This document shows positions 15,372 through 24,580 of a stretch of 44,344 bases of DNA, one piece after another (position 1 is the first letter of the stretch; every line of letters begins with the position of its first letter). The DNA comes from CAYYIS01 sp964470965 (GTDB taxonomy: Bacteria; JAAXHH01; JABIQT01). The stretch is from positions 1 through 44,344 of the forward strand of contig CAYYIS010000041.1 of NCBI GenBank assembly GCA_964470965.1. Reading direction: 5' to 3'. Made by a program: the position numbers and the translations under genes. The notes beneath the pieces are model-generated. The model worked only from the letters and a program-made list of their open reading frames with translations, did not search any database and was not told the DNA's origin.

Positions 15372-17483
15372 ATGTCATTCTTGAATTCGGCGATGCTTTT
15401 CGGACTCGCTGCGGCAGCGATTCCGATTCTCATCCACCTGTTTCATCGCCAGCGTGTTTCCACTGTTGAATTCAGTTCTATAGCCTTTATCAAAAACCTC
15501 AATCTGCACCAGTCACGGGCCATGAAACTGCGCCAGTGGCTCATCCTTCTGGTCCGGACTCTGATCATCATTCTAGCGGTGCTGGCGTTTGCAAGACCGA
15601 CGATGGAGGGCAGTTTCTGGTCATTCCTGGGCTCCGGTGTGCACCAGAAGACCGCCGTGGCCCTGGTAATGGACAGTTCCTACAGCATGGGCAACGGGGA
15701 TCAGACCCCTTTCAACCTTGCGCAGGCCGCGGGCCTGCGTATGCTGAACGTCCTCAAGGAGGGCGATGAGGCGGTAATTGTACTTACCGGCAAACCACCT
15801 CGCACTATCCCGGATCGTCCGATTCTCGGCATCGACCGGGTCCGCGCCGCACTGCAGGACACCGAGGTATCGAACGGATCAGGCGATATCGGGACGGCCC
15901 TGAATCTTGCGTCATCGGTACTCAACAATACCACCATTGTAAACAGAGAGATCTACCTGATCACCGACCTGCAACGAAACGACTGGCAGAGCCTTCGGCA
16001 GACGGCCTCGTTTTTGAATATCGATCCGGAAATGCATGTGTACATCGTTCCAGTCGATTCGCCACCCATCGGAAATGTGAGCATCGACGGTGTATCCGTG
16101 AGTGGACAGCTCGTCGCTACTAATCAACCGAAATCGGTTGTGGCGACCTATATGAACCGAAGTGGCGATCCGGTTCAGGGACGAAATATCGGCCTTTTCG
16201 TAGAAGGTATAAAACGCGGCAGTCAAGTGATTAGTGCAGAACCTGGTAAGAGCGGCAACGTGCGTTTCGGGGTGACTCTCAACACACCAGGCGAGTATTC
16301 AGGATATGTGGAACTCGACCATGATGACCAGTTGAAGGACAACAGACGGTATTTCACCTTGACCGTCCCGGAGGCGATCAACGTAGCAGTTCTCTCCACA
16401 GGCGAAGCAGGATATTTCCTGCAGCAGGTATTGAGTCCTGCCGGTCCAATGCAGACGCCGGTCAACGTAACAACTGCATCTGCGGAGGTGTTAAATGGCG
16501 GCCGGCTGACCGATACCGATGTCATCGTTCTGGATGGGGACCTATCGCTCTCAGGGCCACAGCTGACATCTCTGGAACGGTATGTCACAGCCGGCGGTGG
16601 ATTGATGATCTTTCTGGGCAGTGGGGTCAACACAACGCCGTACAATGCATCACTACTTCCGGCTGTTTTCGACTGCACCATACAAAGTCGAGTGGGCGCA
16701 CCGGGACAGCGGCAGTCTTTCCTTAGTCTGGGGGATATGGACTATGGGCATCCGGTGTTCAACGTTTTTCGGGAGCAATCAGGATCGATCCCGGATTCTC
16801 CTCGATTTTACTCGTCGTACCTCCTCAATGTCACCCCTCAAACCCGGGTAATCGCTCGATTCAGCGATGGTACCCCGGCTGTGATCGAAGGACGGGATGG
16901 CCGGGGTAAGGCGCTTCTTATCGCTTCAACGCTCAATACCCGGTGGAGCGATCTGCCCCTTAAGAGCCTGTTCGTTCCGCTCATGCACAGATCCATCCGG
17001 TACGTGCATGCGGACTTCAATGGGTCTGGGGCAGAGACGCTGGTGGGATCACCGGTGGAACGGACCGTGGACTGGGCTGATCAAGATGATCCGATCACAG
17101 TGGAACACCCGTCGGGGGGTAGCGAAGGGCTGAAACCGGTCTCTACTATCAACGGAATGAACGTGGTGGTTACACGGACTGAGGAAACAGGAGTCTATCA
17201 CCTGAAATCCGGTGTTCGGTCGCTGGGAGCATTCGCCGTCAACGTGAACACCAATGAGTCAGATCAGGCACAATTATCGCAGTCTGAAGTTGGCACTTAT
17301 CTGGACGGCGTAGATCACAGCATACTCTCTCCGGATGATTCTCCGGAGGAAGCGCTCTTCGAGTCCAGCCAGGGATTTGAGATTTGGAAGGCACTCCTTT
17401 GGGCGGCCCTGCTGATGATCGTCCTAGAAAACTGGCTGACGCACCTACCGGCACGCCCAATCGTAAAGCGTCAAGTTATTTAA
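15372..17483 (+). CDS. BatA-type VWA domain membrane protein
   Basis: A 703-aa inner-membrane protein. Residues 1-80 match the aerotolerance-regulator N-terminal (BatA) module: a first hydrophobic helix (AMLFGLAAAAIPILIHLF), the H-R-Q-R turn, a basic amphipathic stretch, and a second helix (LRQWLILLVRTLIIILAVLAF) ending in ARP. A von Willebrand factor A domain follows with the MIDAS motif DSSYS at about residue 99, then beta-rich periplasmic domains and a glutamine-amidotransferase-like segment (DGDLSLSGPQLTSLERYVTAGGG). A last helix lies near residues 683-697. Such proteins are usually encoded beside MoxR ATPases and DUF58 proteins; those are absent here. HflX follows after 13 nt. Exact role unknown. 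Confidence 0.88.
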   Translation: MSFLNSAMLFGLAAAAIPILIHLFHRQRVSTVEFSSIAFIKNLNLHQSRAMKLRQWLILLVRTLIIILAVLAFARPTMEGSFWSFLGSGVHQKTAVALVMDSSYSMGNGDQTPFNLAQAAGLRMLNVLKEGDEAVIVLTGKPPRTIPDRPILGIDRVRAALQDTEVSNGSGDIGTALNLASSVLNNTTIVNREIYLITDLQRNDWQSLRQTASFLNIDPEMHVYIVPVDSPPIGNVSIDGVSVSGQLVATNQPKSVVATYMNRSGDPVQGRNIGLFVEGIKRGSQVISAEPGKSGNVRFGVTLNTPGEYSGYVELDHDDQLKDNRRYFTLTVPEAINVAVLSTGEAGYFLQQVLSPAGPMQTPVNVTTASAEVLNGGRLTDTDVIVLDGDLSLSGPQLTSLERYVTAGGGLMIFLGSGVNTTPYNASLLPAVFDCTIQSRVGAPGQRQSFLSLGDMDYGHPVFNVFREQSGSIPDSPRFYSSYLLNVTPQTRVIARFSDGTPAVIEGRDGRGKALLIASTLNTRWSDLPLKSLFVPLMHRSIRYVHADFNGSGAETLVGSPVERTVDWADQDDPITVEHPSGGSEGLKPVSTINGMNVVVTRTEETGVYHLKSGVRSLGAFAVNVNTNESDQAQLSQSEVGTYLDGVDHSILSPDDSPEEALFESSQGFEIWKALLWAALLMIVLENWLTHLPARPIVKRQVI

Positions 17484-17496
17484 CTGGAGGTTTTTT

Positions 17497-18816
17497 CTGC
17501 ACGAGATCGTAAACAAAACCAGAGAACGAGCTGTTCTGGTAGGGCTGAGCACATCAACCAACGGACCGGCTGAGACGGTAGAGTCGCTGAACGAGCTAGC
17601 TTTGTTGGCGGATACGGCCGGCGCCGAGGTAATGGAGCAAATCCTCCAATCCCGGCGATCCATCGACCCCTCCACGTTCATCGGCAGAGGCAAAGCCGAC
17701 GAAATCGCCGATCTCTGCAAGGATCTGGACATCGACCTGGTTATCTTTGATGATGACCTGTCACCCGCCCAGGTTAAAAACCTGGATAAGAAAATCGAAC
17801 GGCGTATTCTCGATCGCAGCGGTTTGATCCTCGATATTTTTGCGAGCCGTGCTAAATCACACCAGGCCAGGATTCAGGTGGAGTTAGCACAACTTCAGTA
17901 CATGATGCCGCGCCTGACCCGCCAGTGGGACCACCTCTCAAGACAGGAAGGTGGTGTGGGGTCCGGCGGTGCTATCGGTGTGAGGGGACCGGGCGAAACC
18001 CAGCTCGAAATCGACCGGCGGTTGATACGCGGTAAGATCAAACACCTCACCAAGCAGCTTAAGACGGTCGAGGGTTATTATAACTTGCAGCGGAAACAGC
18101 GCAGTGATATGTTCTGCACCGCCCTGGTCGGTTATACCAATGCTGGTAAATCCACTGTCTTCAACGAGATCACCAATTCAGGTACGCTGGTGGAGGATCG
18201 ACTCTTTGCCACACTGGATTCAACAACAAGAGCGATCGATGTGGGCCCCGGGCAGAAAATCCTGCTGTCGGATACGGTCGGATTCATAAGCAAGCTGCCT
18301 CATCATTTAATTTCATCCTTCAAGAGTACCTTGACCGAAGTCTACAGCGCTGATCTGCTATTGCACGTGGTGGATGTGAGTCACCCCGCCTTTGAAGAGC
18401 ATATAGCGACGGTCAATGCCGTCCTAGATGACCTGGGCGCCAGCAAGCTGCCGTCAGTGATGATATTTAATAAGGTCGACCTTTTGGAGGAAAATGGCTT
18501 GATCAACAGGCTCAGAGCGGATTTCCCTGGCTGCATTACAATTTCAGCGTTAAATCCTGAAGATGTGGATTTCCTCTGCAAACGCATCGGGGAGACTGTG
18601 AGTCAGACCAGAGTCGAGGAATTTTATCTTTTCATCCCCTACCAGGCGGCCGGTGTGTTGTCCGTACTGTATGAAGCCGGGCAGATACTCGTCCGGAAGG
18701 ATGAGCCGGAAGGGGTGCGTATAACGGTGCGTCTGGAACCGACGGCCGCCAACCGCCTACACAAGCGACTGGAACAGTATTTTTGCGTTGAAGCGAAGCC
18801 GAGCAGCGACCGTTGA
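17497..18816 (+). CDS. hflX: GTPase HflX (probable CTG start)
   Basis: A ribosome-associated GTPase of about 439 aa that splits stalled or heat-damaged ribosomes. The N-terminal domain has RAVLVGLS, SLNELALLADTAGAEV and the DPSTFIGRGKADEI signature. The middle has GPGETQLEIDRR, and the G domain has Walker A GYTNAGKST, the G3 motif DTVGFISKLPH and the G4 motif NKVD. No ATG, GTG or TTG precedes the conserved RAVLVGL segment in frame. The first standard start (TTG at 17602) would delete about 35 residues. A GGAGG at 17486-17490 lies 6 nt before CTG at 17497, so CTG is inferred as the start. An upstream frameshift or sequencing error is the main alternative. Likely cotranscribed with the BatA-like gene. 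Confidence 0.92.
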   Translation: MHEIVNKTRERAVLVGLSTSTNGPAETVESLNELALLADTAGAEVMEQILQSRRSIDPSTFIGRGKADEIADLCKDLDIDLVIFDDDLSPAQVKNLDKKIERRILDRSGLILDIFASRAKSHQARIQVELAQLQYMMPRLTRQWDHLSRQEGGVGSGGAIGVRGPGETQLEIDRRLIRGKIKHLTKQLKTVEGYYNLQRKQRSDMFCTALVGYTNAGKSTVFNEITNSGTLVEDRLFATLDSTTRAIDVGPGQKILLSDTVGFISKLPHHLISSFKSTLTEVYSADLLLHVVDVSHPAFEEHIATVNAVLDDLGASKLPSVMIFNKVDLLEENGLINRLRADFPGCITISALNPEDVDFLCKRIGETVSQTRVEEFYLFIPYQAAGVLSVLYEAGQILVRKDEPEGVRITVRLEPTAANRLHKRLEQYFCVEAKPSSDR

Positions 18817-18852
18817 GACGAATCAGGTAGCTGATCCATGGGACGCCGCCTT

Positions 18853-20427
18853 CTACGGCTCACCTTCTTTTAAAGAACTGGTACTACTCTGTATTTCTTC
18901 ATACATCATATCAATCTGATTAGGATCGAACAGCAGCAAACGTCGCCAGGCCGGATTGTTCGCATATCCAGTCACCGAAGAGTGTAGCAGTTCATACCGC
19001 CCCACCGCTTTCCGGTCACCAAAAACGAAATATTGCCTGCCTCCCCCATCGGCTCTTCCAGCGTCGCCTTGGACACCGGTGGTGTAATACCAGATCTGGT
19101 AGGATTTTGAATTGTTATCTGAATCACGCCGTTCAATCTCTTCCGGATACCCAAATCTCAGAAACACACGTCCTCGATCGCTTTGGGCCCCTCCCAGTTG
19201 ATATTCGGCAAACGAAAATCGTTCGTTAAAGACGATCATAAATTCGTTCTCGGGCGTGGTCGGAGTCGGATCTCTTTCTTTCCAGAAGTTAATTAAAAAC
19301 TCTGTTTTAGCTTCGAGGTTAAGCCGTTTGTAAAGGTCATAGTCACGGTTTGGAGCCATACCGTTCGTAGCCATGACTCTTAACATTTTTTCACCTCGTT
19401 CCGCCATATCGTCGGAGAGGACGGTCACCGGCGGCGGCGGCGGCGGCGGTTGCATTACCTCGAAGATGCACTCCCGTGTAACGGCTTCTCCGGTGGCATT
19501 GTCTTTTACACTCAATTCGAGTGTATACACGTCCTGTGGAAAAGAGGTAATATCCAGCGCTATCAATTTTACCCCGCTCCTGCCGGGTTTGGCCTGGTTT
19601 TTCTGAGGAGGCATCGGATAGGTCATACTGCTGGTATGGCTTGTGACTGAATAGGTAACATCGTAGGTATCCGATGCTTCGACATCCGTGGCCGCCTCCA
19701 CCAGATTATAGATCTCGAAATAAATGTACATGGTTTTGGGTTTGAATGTATCACCGGAGGGTTGCTCCCCCCATTTTTCGAAGATACGTGTGGGATTTGG
19801 AAGCACCAGTAAGCCGTTCTTAGAAAACCTTTGGCTCTGTGTACTGTCCTGATAGACCTGACTCGAAAACTGCAGGTCGCTGACCATCAGGCTGTCGTCA
19901 TCATACAGGTCCGCCACGAACGGTTTGGAGACGGCGCCTTCTTTTTTCGAATTCTTATCGGTGATCGTGACGTCCGCCCGATAGGTACCCGGATTGAGCA
20001 CCATTGCCAACATGTCCATAGACACGCGCTCTTCGTGCCCCCGCCGGCTGACCAGGACCGGCTGATCCGTTTCATACCGACGTTCTTCTTTTATCCGATG
20101 CACTTCGGTATCGTTCCCATCGTAGATTACCACCTCGATTTCGAAATTACCCCGGTAGAGTTGTTTCTTGATTTCCTCCAGTGTGAACTGGCTGGGGCGA
20201 AGCAGTAAATACATTTCCACATATGTTTTACCATCCGCACCCTTGAAACCTGCCGTGTCCACGGCGAAATCAAGATCGCCAGTGCTGTTGGCGGGCAGAA
20301 GTATCGGGTCCGCGATGGCGGTGTTGTCGCTGACAGCCGTGGTGTCAGATTTTTCGTACGCTCCCCGGGCCGGCGATACGGCGTTCAACAAGAGGAGACC
20401 GCATAGTGTCAAGATAACACGAGTCAT
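18853..20427 (-). CDS. Secreted GWxTD domain-containing protein
   Basis: A 524-aa exported protein. The N-terminus (MTRVILTLCGLLLLNAVSPARGA) is a clear signal peptide. Two beta-rich domains of about 150 residues follow, then a seven-proline linker (QPPPPPPPV) encoded by a CCG run at 19430-19451. The C-terminal GWxTD-type domain has FLINFWKERDPTPTTPENEF, FNERFSFAEYQLGGAQSDRGRVFLRFGYP and a tail WRRLLLFDPNQ. GWxTD proteins are frequent in FCB-group and Acidobacteria genomes, and their function is unknown. The ATG at 20427 is preferred over 20466 because it begins the signal peptide and AAAGGA lies about 10 nt upstream. It converges with hflX across only 36 bp. Confidence 0.82.
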   Translation of the reverse strand: MTRVILTLCGLLLLNAVSPARGAYEKSDTTAVSDNTAIADPILLPANSTGDLDFAVDTAGFKGADGKTYVEMYLLLRPSQFTLEEIKKQLYRGNFEIEVVIYDGNDTEVHRIKEERRYETDQPVLVSRRGHEERVSMDMLAMVLNPGTYRADVTITDKNSKKEGAVSKPFVADLYDDDSLMVSDLQFSSQVYQDSTQSQRFSKNGLLVLPNPTRIFEKWGEQPSGDTFKPKTMYIYFEIYNLVEAATDVEASDTYDVTYSVTSHTSSMTYPMPPQKNQAKPGRSGVKLIALDITSFPQDVYTLELSVKDNATGEAVTRECIFEVMQPPPPPPPVTVLSDDMAERGEKMLRVMATNGMAPNRDYDLYKRLNLEAKTEFLINFWKERDPTPTTPENEFMIVFNERFSFAEYQLGGAQSDRGRVFLRFGYPEEIERRDSDNNSKSYQIWYYTTGVQGDAGRADGGGRQYFVFGDRKAVGRYELLHSSVTGYANNPAWRRLLLFDPNQIDMMYEEIQSSTSSLKEGEP

Positions 20428-20652
20428 AGCATCCAAGTCCTTTGTGTCCGGATTCCATAGTGGCAAGACACACGTATGAAAGAGTTAAAAGCTCTTTGAT
20501 CGGTAAAAACAGGCAACTTCAAAATATGGATAAATGCTATTCTTGGCAATATTTTTCTTGCGCCGCGGTCACGCGGTTCATTCTATAAAGCCCACCTACC
20601 ACACTATCGATTTTGAAGGTCCCAAATATTGTCCTAGTTCTAGGAGGCACCT

Positions 20653-21621
20653 ATGTTCCGCGTCTGGACGGAGCGTTCTATTCCAGCTGCTATCCAACCG
20701 ATGTTCGAGGGCGTTACCCCACTCGGTCCCGGCTCTGCGACCCCCGAGGATCCACTCTCGGCCCTTGTCGACGCTCAGGGCGTCATCGCCGGGGGTACGA
20801 CACGTTACGATGCCGCTTTTATGGATCGGGCGCCCGGTCTCAAGGTCATCGCCCGAACCGGCATCGGGATTGACAATGTGGATGTGCCGGAGGCCACGTC
20901 CCGGGGTGTCGCGGTATGTAACACTCCGGACGGCCCCACAATCTCCACCGCCGAACATACGATCACGCTAATGATGAATGTTGCCAAGCAGGTTAAACGG
21001 TACGATCGCGCGCTCAGGGAATCGGAAAACAGAGACCTGGTGTCTGTCTACCAGGGAAGCGAACTGAACGGCCTTCACCTCGGTCTAGTAGGTCTGGGTC
21101 GGATCGGCAGCAGGGTAGCCACCATAGCACGAGCCCTCGGTATGTCTGTTACCGCCTATGACCCCTTCGTGGACACCGATCGGATTAAAGCGCTGGGTGT
21201 TGAGCCGGCCATATCATTTGAGGCGGTTCTGGAGGCATCCGACGTGATATCACTACACATACCCTTAATCGACGATACAAGGCACCTAATGAATGCCAGC
21301 CGGTTCGGACGAATGAAGAAGGGAGCCATCTTCCTCAACATTGCGAGAGGCGGCCTGGTCGACGAAAAAGCACTGCTATCGGCGCTGGAATCCGGACATC
21401 TGGGCGGTGCCGGAATCGATGTGTTCGATCCGGAACCGCCACCACCCGACCACCCGCTACTGCACCGCGACGATGTGATCGCTACGCCGCATATCGGAGG
21501 GATCACGATCGCCGGCCGCGTGCGTATGTGGAAGATGGCGGTCACGGAGGTACTGCGGGTGCTTCGCGGCGAACGGCCGGTGCATGTTGCCAATCCGGAA
21601 GTGTTGCCCCCTGAAATTTAG
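20653..21621 (+). CDS. D-isomer-specific 2-hydroxyacid dehydrogenase (phosphoglycerate dehydrogenase-like)
   Basis: A 322-aa NAD-dependent oxidoreductase. It has RTGIGIDNVDVPEAT, NTPDGPTISTAEHT, the Rossmann motif GLVGLGRIGSRVA, catalytic Arg in NIARGGLVDE, Glu in DVFDPEPPPPDHPL and His in TPHIGG. There is no C-terminal ACT regulatory domain, so it corresponds to the short SerA-like group. Substrate is uncertain: 3-phosphoglycerate, glyoxylate or another 2-oxoacid. TAGGAGG lies 6 nt before the ATG at 20653. It is monocistronic in appearance and distinct in sequence from the 10781 paralogue. Confidence 0.88.
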   Translation: MFRVWTERSIPAAIQPMFEGVTPLGPGSATPEDPLSALVDAQGVIAGGTTRYDAAFMDRAPGLKVIARTGIGIDNVDVPEATSRGVAVCNTPDGPTISTAEHTITLMMNVAKQVKRYDRALRESENRDLVSVYQGSELNGLHLGLVGLGRIGSRVATIARALGMSVTAYDPFVDTDRIKALGVEPAISFEAVLEASDVISLHIPLIDDTRHLMNASRFGRMKKGAIFLNIARGGLVDEKALLSALESGHLGGAGIDVFDPEPPPPDHPLLHRDDVIATPHIGGITIAGRVRMWKMAVTEVLRVLRGERPVHVANPEVLPPEI

Positions 21622-21906
21622 AAACTTACATGTACGTGTAAGGTCAGAGAAGGGGATGGCATACCTGATTTACATTTGACAGCCTGTGATTTCAGTTTTG
21701 CAGCGCAGTCAATCGTAAGAACACAATCGAGAGATCTGAACACTGTAACTAATGTGCGGCCACCCCATTTTAACCGCCACAGAAACATGCGCGCAACCTG
21801 CCTGCATAGGGAGCGACAGGCCGAATTTCTTCGGAAACGGTGGACTTTCTTAATAGTACATTGTCTTTAAGTCGATAAAGTAGTCTTGAATGGGAGGGCC
21901 CTGGGA

Positions 21907-21924
21907 AGGCTATGGCCATAGCCT
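21907..21924. repeat. 18-bp perfect palindrome
   Basis: AGGCTATGGCCATAGCCT is its own reverse complement. With no loop it is more likely a dimeric protein-binding site than an RNA hairpin. It lies about 50 bp upstream of a candidate promoter. Confidence 0.5.
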
Positions 21925-21958
21925 GGAAGTTGAGGAATTAACACGCTGCCGTTTGAAT

Positions 21959-21986
21959 TTGGCCGGTAGGAAATGTTTCCTATAAA
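21959..21986 (+). promoter_or_regulatory. Candidate promoter with an operator-like palindrome in the spacer
   Basis: TTGGCC (21959-21964), 16 nt, TATAAA (21981-21986). The spacer is mostly occupied by the palindrome AGGAAATGTTTCCT (21968-21981), a classical repressor position. TTGGTA (22005-22010) and TACCAA (22022-22027) form a further inverted repeat just downstream. The PhyH start is 290 nt further on, so assignment to that gene is tentative. Confidence 0.35.
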
Positions 21987-22285
21987 ATCTTGCCGGATTA
22001 TCTATTGGTACTGGTACGTATTACCAACTTTACGCCGCATCTTGCGTAGATTCTGGAACCCCGTGTAAATGGGTGCGCAAGGGCGACAGTGTATGCACTG
22101 GAGAATATCATCACTTCGTCATCGATCGGTGGATGGCTGAAGCGACCGCAGGTGCATACACAACTTGCGCAGGTAATTCATGAAGCGTCTGAATATGATT
22201 GGCTAGCAGTTGCGTGGTCGTTGGAACGACATTCCACTCATGGATGGGTACTGCATCAATCAACGGTGCTTGGGAGATATAAAAC

Positions 22286-23086
22286 ATGGCCGAACGGACA
22301 TTAAATCTGGATCAGCTGGAGGAGGAAGGTTATACCACCGTCCCCGGGTTTCTCGATCAGGATACAACCCGCCGTATCCGTGAGCACATAGATAGTCTGC
22401 TGCCACCGATCGGCAAGGCGACCGATGACGGAAGTGGCCAGCAGATTCGGGGACGCTGGAATCTGCGCCACCCTATTCCCGGCCCTATTATGGCGGAAAT
22501 ACTTGCCAATGACGACTTGCTTGACCTGGCCCGTAAGAGTCTGTACAGCCGCGAGTTGAAACTCCTTGAGCAGGTGCTGATCCGATCAGACCCGCGTCAA
22601 CCGCCGTACGGCCCTATGGGCTGGCATGTGGATTTCGCCTTTTTACCAAGGCAATATGAAGCCGTACCACGACAGACCTACTTTCACATGATCTGTTGCC
22701 TTAACACCGTCTTGCCCGGTGGCGCCGCCTTCATGATCGTGCCCGGGTCGCATCACCGGACCTATGGCGTCAGCGCGGAAATGAACACCGCCGAACAGCT
22801 CGCTACCCTGAAACAAAACCCGGTTGCGGTGGCTGATATCGATATCGACAGGGGCATAGAGGTTTGTCCCGACGAAGGTGATCTTCTGGTTTTCAATCCT
22901 ATGGCCGTGCATTCGGGGTCTGGGAATGCCACGAATAAGCCTCGTTATGTTTATTTTTCTTCTTTCTTCGATGTATCGGCCACCGAACTTTCACAACATC
23001 TGCTAGACTCAGGTTACCACAAGGGCTTTCCCGATTCGCTGAGGAATCATCTGGCAGCCGAATACCTGCCGCTTCTGGACTGGTAG
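22286..23086 (+). CDS. Phytanoyl-CoA dioxygenase (PhyH) family protein 1
   Basis: A 266-aa Fe(II)/2-oxoglutarate-dependent oxygenase with a cupin-like double-stranded beta-helix. Iron ligands are His114 and Asp116 (GWHVDFAF) and His209 (NPMAVHSGS); Arg220 (NKPRYVYF) is placed to bind 2-oxoglutarate. PGGAAFMIVPGSH is typical of the family. Members hydroxylate or dealkylate very varied small molecules, so the substrate is open. It is the only PhyH gene of the island on the plus strand. The ATG at 22286 has GGGAGA about 9 nt upstream. Confidence 0.9.
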   Translation: MAERTLNLDQLEEEGYTTVPGFLDQDTTRRIREHIDSLLPPIGKATDDGSGQQIRGRWNLRHPIPGPIMAEILANDDLLDLARKSLYSRELKLLEQVLIRSDPRQPPYGPMGWHVDFAFLPRQYEAVPRQTYFHMICCLNTVLPGGAAFMIVPGSHHRTYGVSAEMNTAEQLATLKQNPVAVADIDIDRGIEVCPDEGDLLVFNPMAVHSGSGNATNKPRYVYFSSFFDVSATELSQHLLDSGYHKGFPDSLRNHLAAEYLPLLDW

Positions 23087-23225
23087 AATCTATCGTTATC
23101 GACGATCAACAAGTGGCATCTACAATTTACTAAGGGTCGAACAGTATGCTTATTTAGCCCTCCTTATCGCATGGAATTTTAACAGAAAGACTATTTGTAA
23201 CTGGAATCAAATAGGAGGATAACAC

Positions 23226-24400
23226 ATGTTAACCTATCAACTGAATTTTGATCCCAGTTTGGAGAATTCTGACGATTTTAAGAGAATTTCCCGGCGTGGT
23301 TTTATGCGGCCGCCACTACAACAGGCGCTGGATTTTATCGATGGATTCCGAGGCATTGGGGGATATAGGCAGCGGCGCCGTGCCGGATGATGAACGCTAT
23401 TGGGACTAGGTATACCGGTAGTTTCTGATCCGATGTGATATAAGTTATTCAAACACCGGGGCGCGGGGTCCCTCGCCACTCAGCGTACATTTGGTTCAGG
23501 CGGAAGGCATGCAGCAGTATAAGGCGAAATTTCCTACTGGATATCTGAGGAAGTATTTGAAGGAAAGCCTGGAATCATTGAAAAGTTGGCTGCATTTGTC
23601 GGCGACGAGAAAGATGAAATTGCGTTGGCCGGCAACACCACCAATGGAAGACAATAGGCACCTGGGGGCCCGAACCCAAGCATGGCCATGTGATGCCGGT
23701 CAAAGCCACCTGTGAGATGGCCCGTGCCAGGGGCATAATCACACTGGTCGACGGTGCACAAGGGGTCGGCATGCTGACCGGCACGATCTGGATGCGACAT
23801 GTACGCCGTTCCCCGCCGCAAATGGATGATGGCCTCAATGATGACAGCCTTCTTTTATATCCGCAACCATATTGAGTTCGTATCGAGCCGATTCGCCCAT
23901 AGGGCCGGCCGGCACCAATACTATGTATGGCAAACCACCCCCTGAAGCCTTCTGGGCAACATTCCTCACCGGTGTCTCCAAGTATTCGTTTCGTGGGCCG
24001 GATAGTTTCTCCAACACCATTTATATTGGCTCAGCAATCAATCTCCACNNNNNNNNNNNNNNNNNNNNNNNNNNNNNNNNNNNNNNNNNNNNNNNNNNNN
24101 NNNNNNNNNNNNNNNNNNNNNNNNNNNNNNNNNNNNNNNNNNNNNNNNCCACGTGAGTGGCGGGTTGATATGTTTTTTGTGGTACAGGGCGAGCCCTCAG
24201 GTAATTTGGTGAAGATGGTGGCGGGGCCCAACAGGATTCACATCGGCAGCGTGGTCCATGAGGAATTCGACAGGGATGTCATTCGCTTGTCCCTGCATGT
24301 GATGGGTACCAGCCAGTTAGTCGACCGGTTGTTAGGCGCCATGGGAAATCCACAAAGGTACTTGACCTACCTACTGATGAGGAAAATAGAGACTTCGTGA
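23226..24400 (+). pseudogene. Decayed class V (cysteine-desulfurase-type) aminotransferase with a Tat-like leader
   Basis: AGGAGG stands before an ATG at 23226, followed by ISRRGFM, a twin-arginine-like motif. In-order fragments in changing frames then read VPDDERYWD, FVGDEKDEIALAGNTTNG, HGHVMPVKATCEMARARG, ITLVDGAQGVGML and YAVPRRKWMMAS (PLP lysine). After the N gap comes VVHEEFDRDVIRLSLHV with VDRLLGAM, a typical class V C-terminus. Several stops (for example after ERYWD and NGRQ) and frameshifts interrupt it. About 70 residues are missing between the NTTNG and HVMPVK segments. The Tat motif suggests an exported aminotransferase-fold protein, as seen in several environmental phyla. The scaffold gap at 24049-24148 means the two halves are joined only by the assembly. 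Confidence 0.7.
24049..24148. other. Assembly gap (100 N)
   Basis: Exactly 100 undetermined bases, the usual placeholder for a scaffold join of unknown size. Gene order across it depends on the scaffolder. Confidence 0.99.
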
Positions 24401-24580
24401 AGCCGTTAAGCAGGTGCCGGAAAACACGGGGGGCGGTGCATAGAACACCCTGAAAGACGCCGGCATCGATACCCCCCTTTTTGTAACAGGATAACGGCAT
24501 GAAAATGGAAGGAGCCGAACTCCCGGAATAGGGCTACGCAGGCCTGCCTGAACCAGCAAGAAACAGCCTCGTCGAAACAC

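Larger units (their letters stand above)
21622..22285. other. Long spacer before the first PhyH gene, with palindromes
   Basis: A 664-bp region with no credible gene; short frames at 21676-21870 and 22089-22304 lack recognisable content and ribosome-binding sites. It holds a weak hairpin just after the dehydrogenase stop (CTTACA 21625-21630 with TGTAAG 21637-21642) and three palindromic elements at 21907-21924, 21968-21981 and 22005-22027. Confidence 0.45.

Noticed and set aside
19428..19452. CGG trinucleotide run as a possible repeat element
   Set aside because: It encodes the proline linker of the GWxTD protein in frame, so it is a coding microsatellite.
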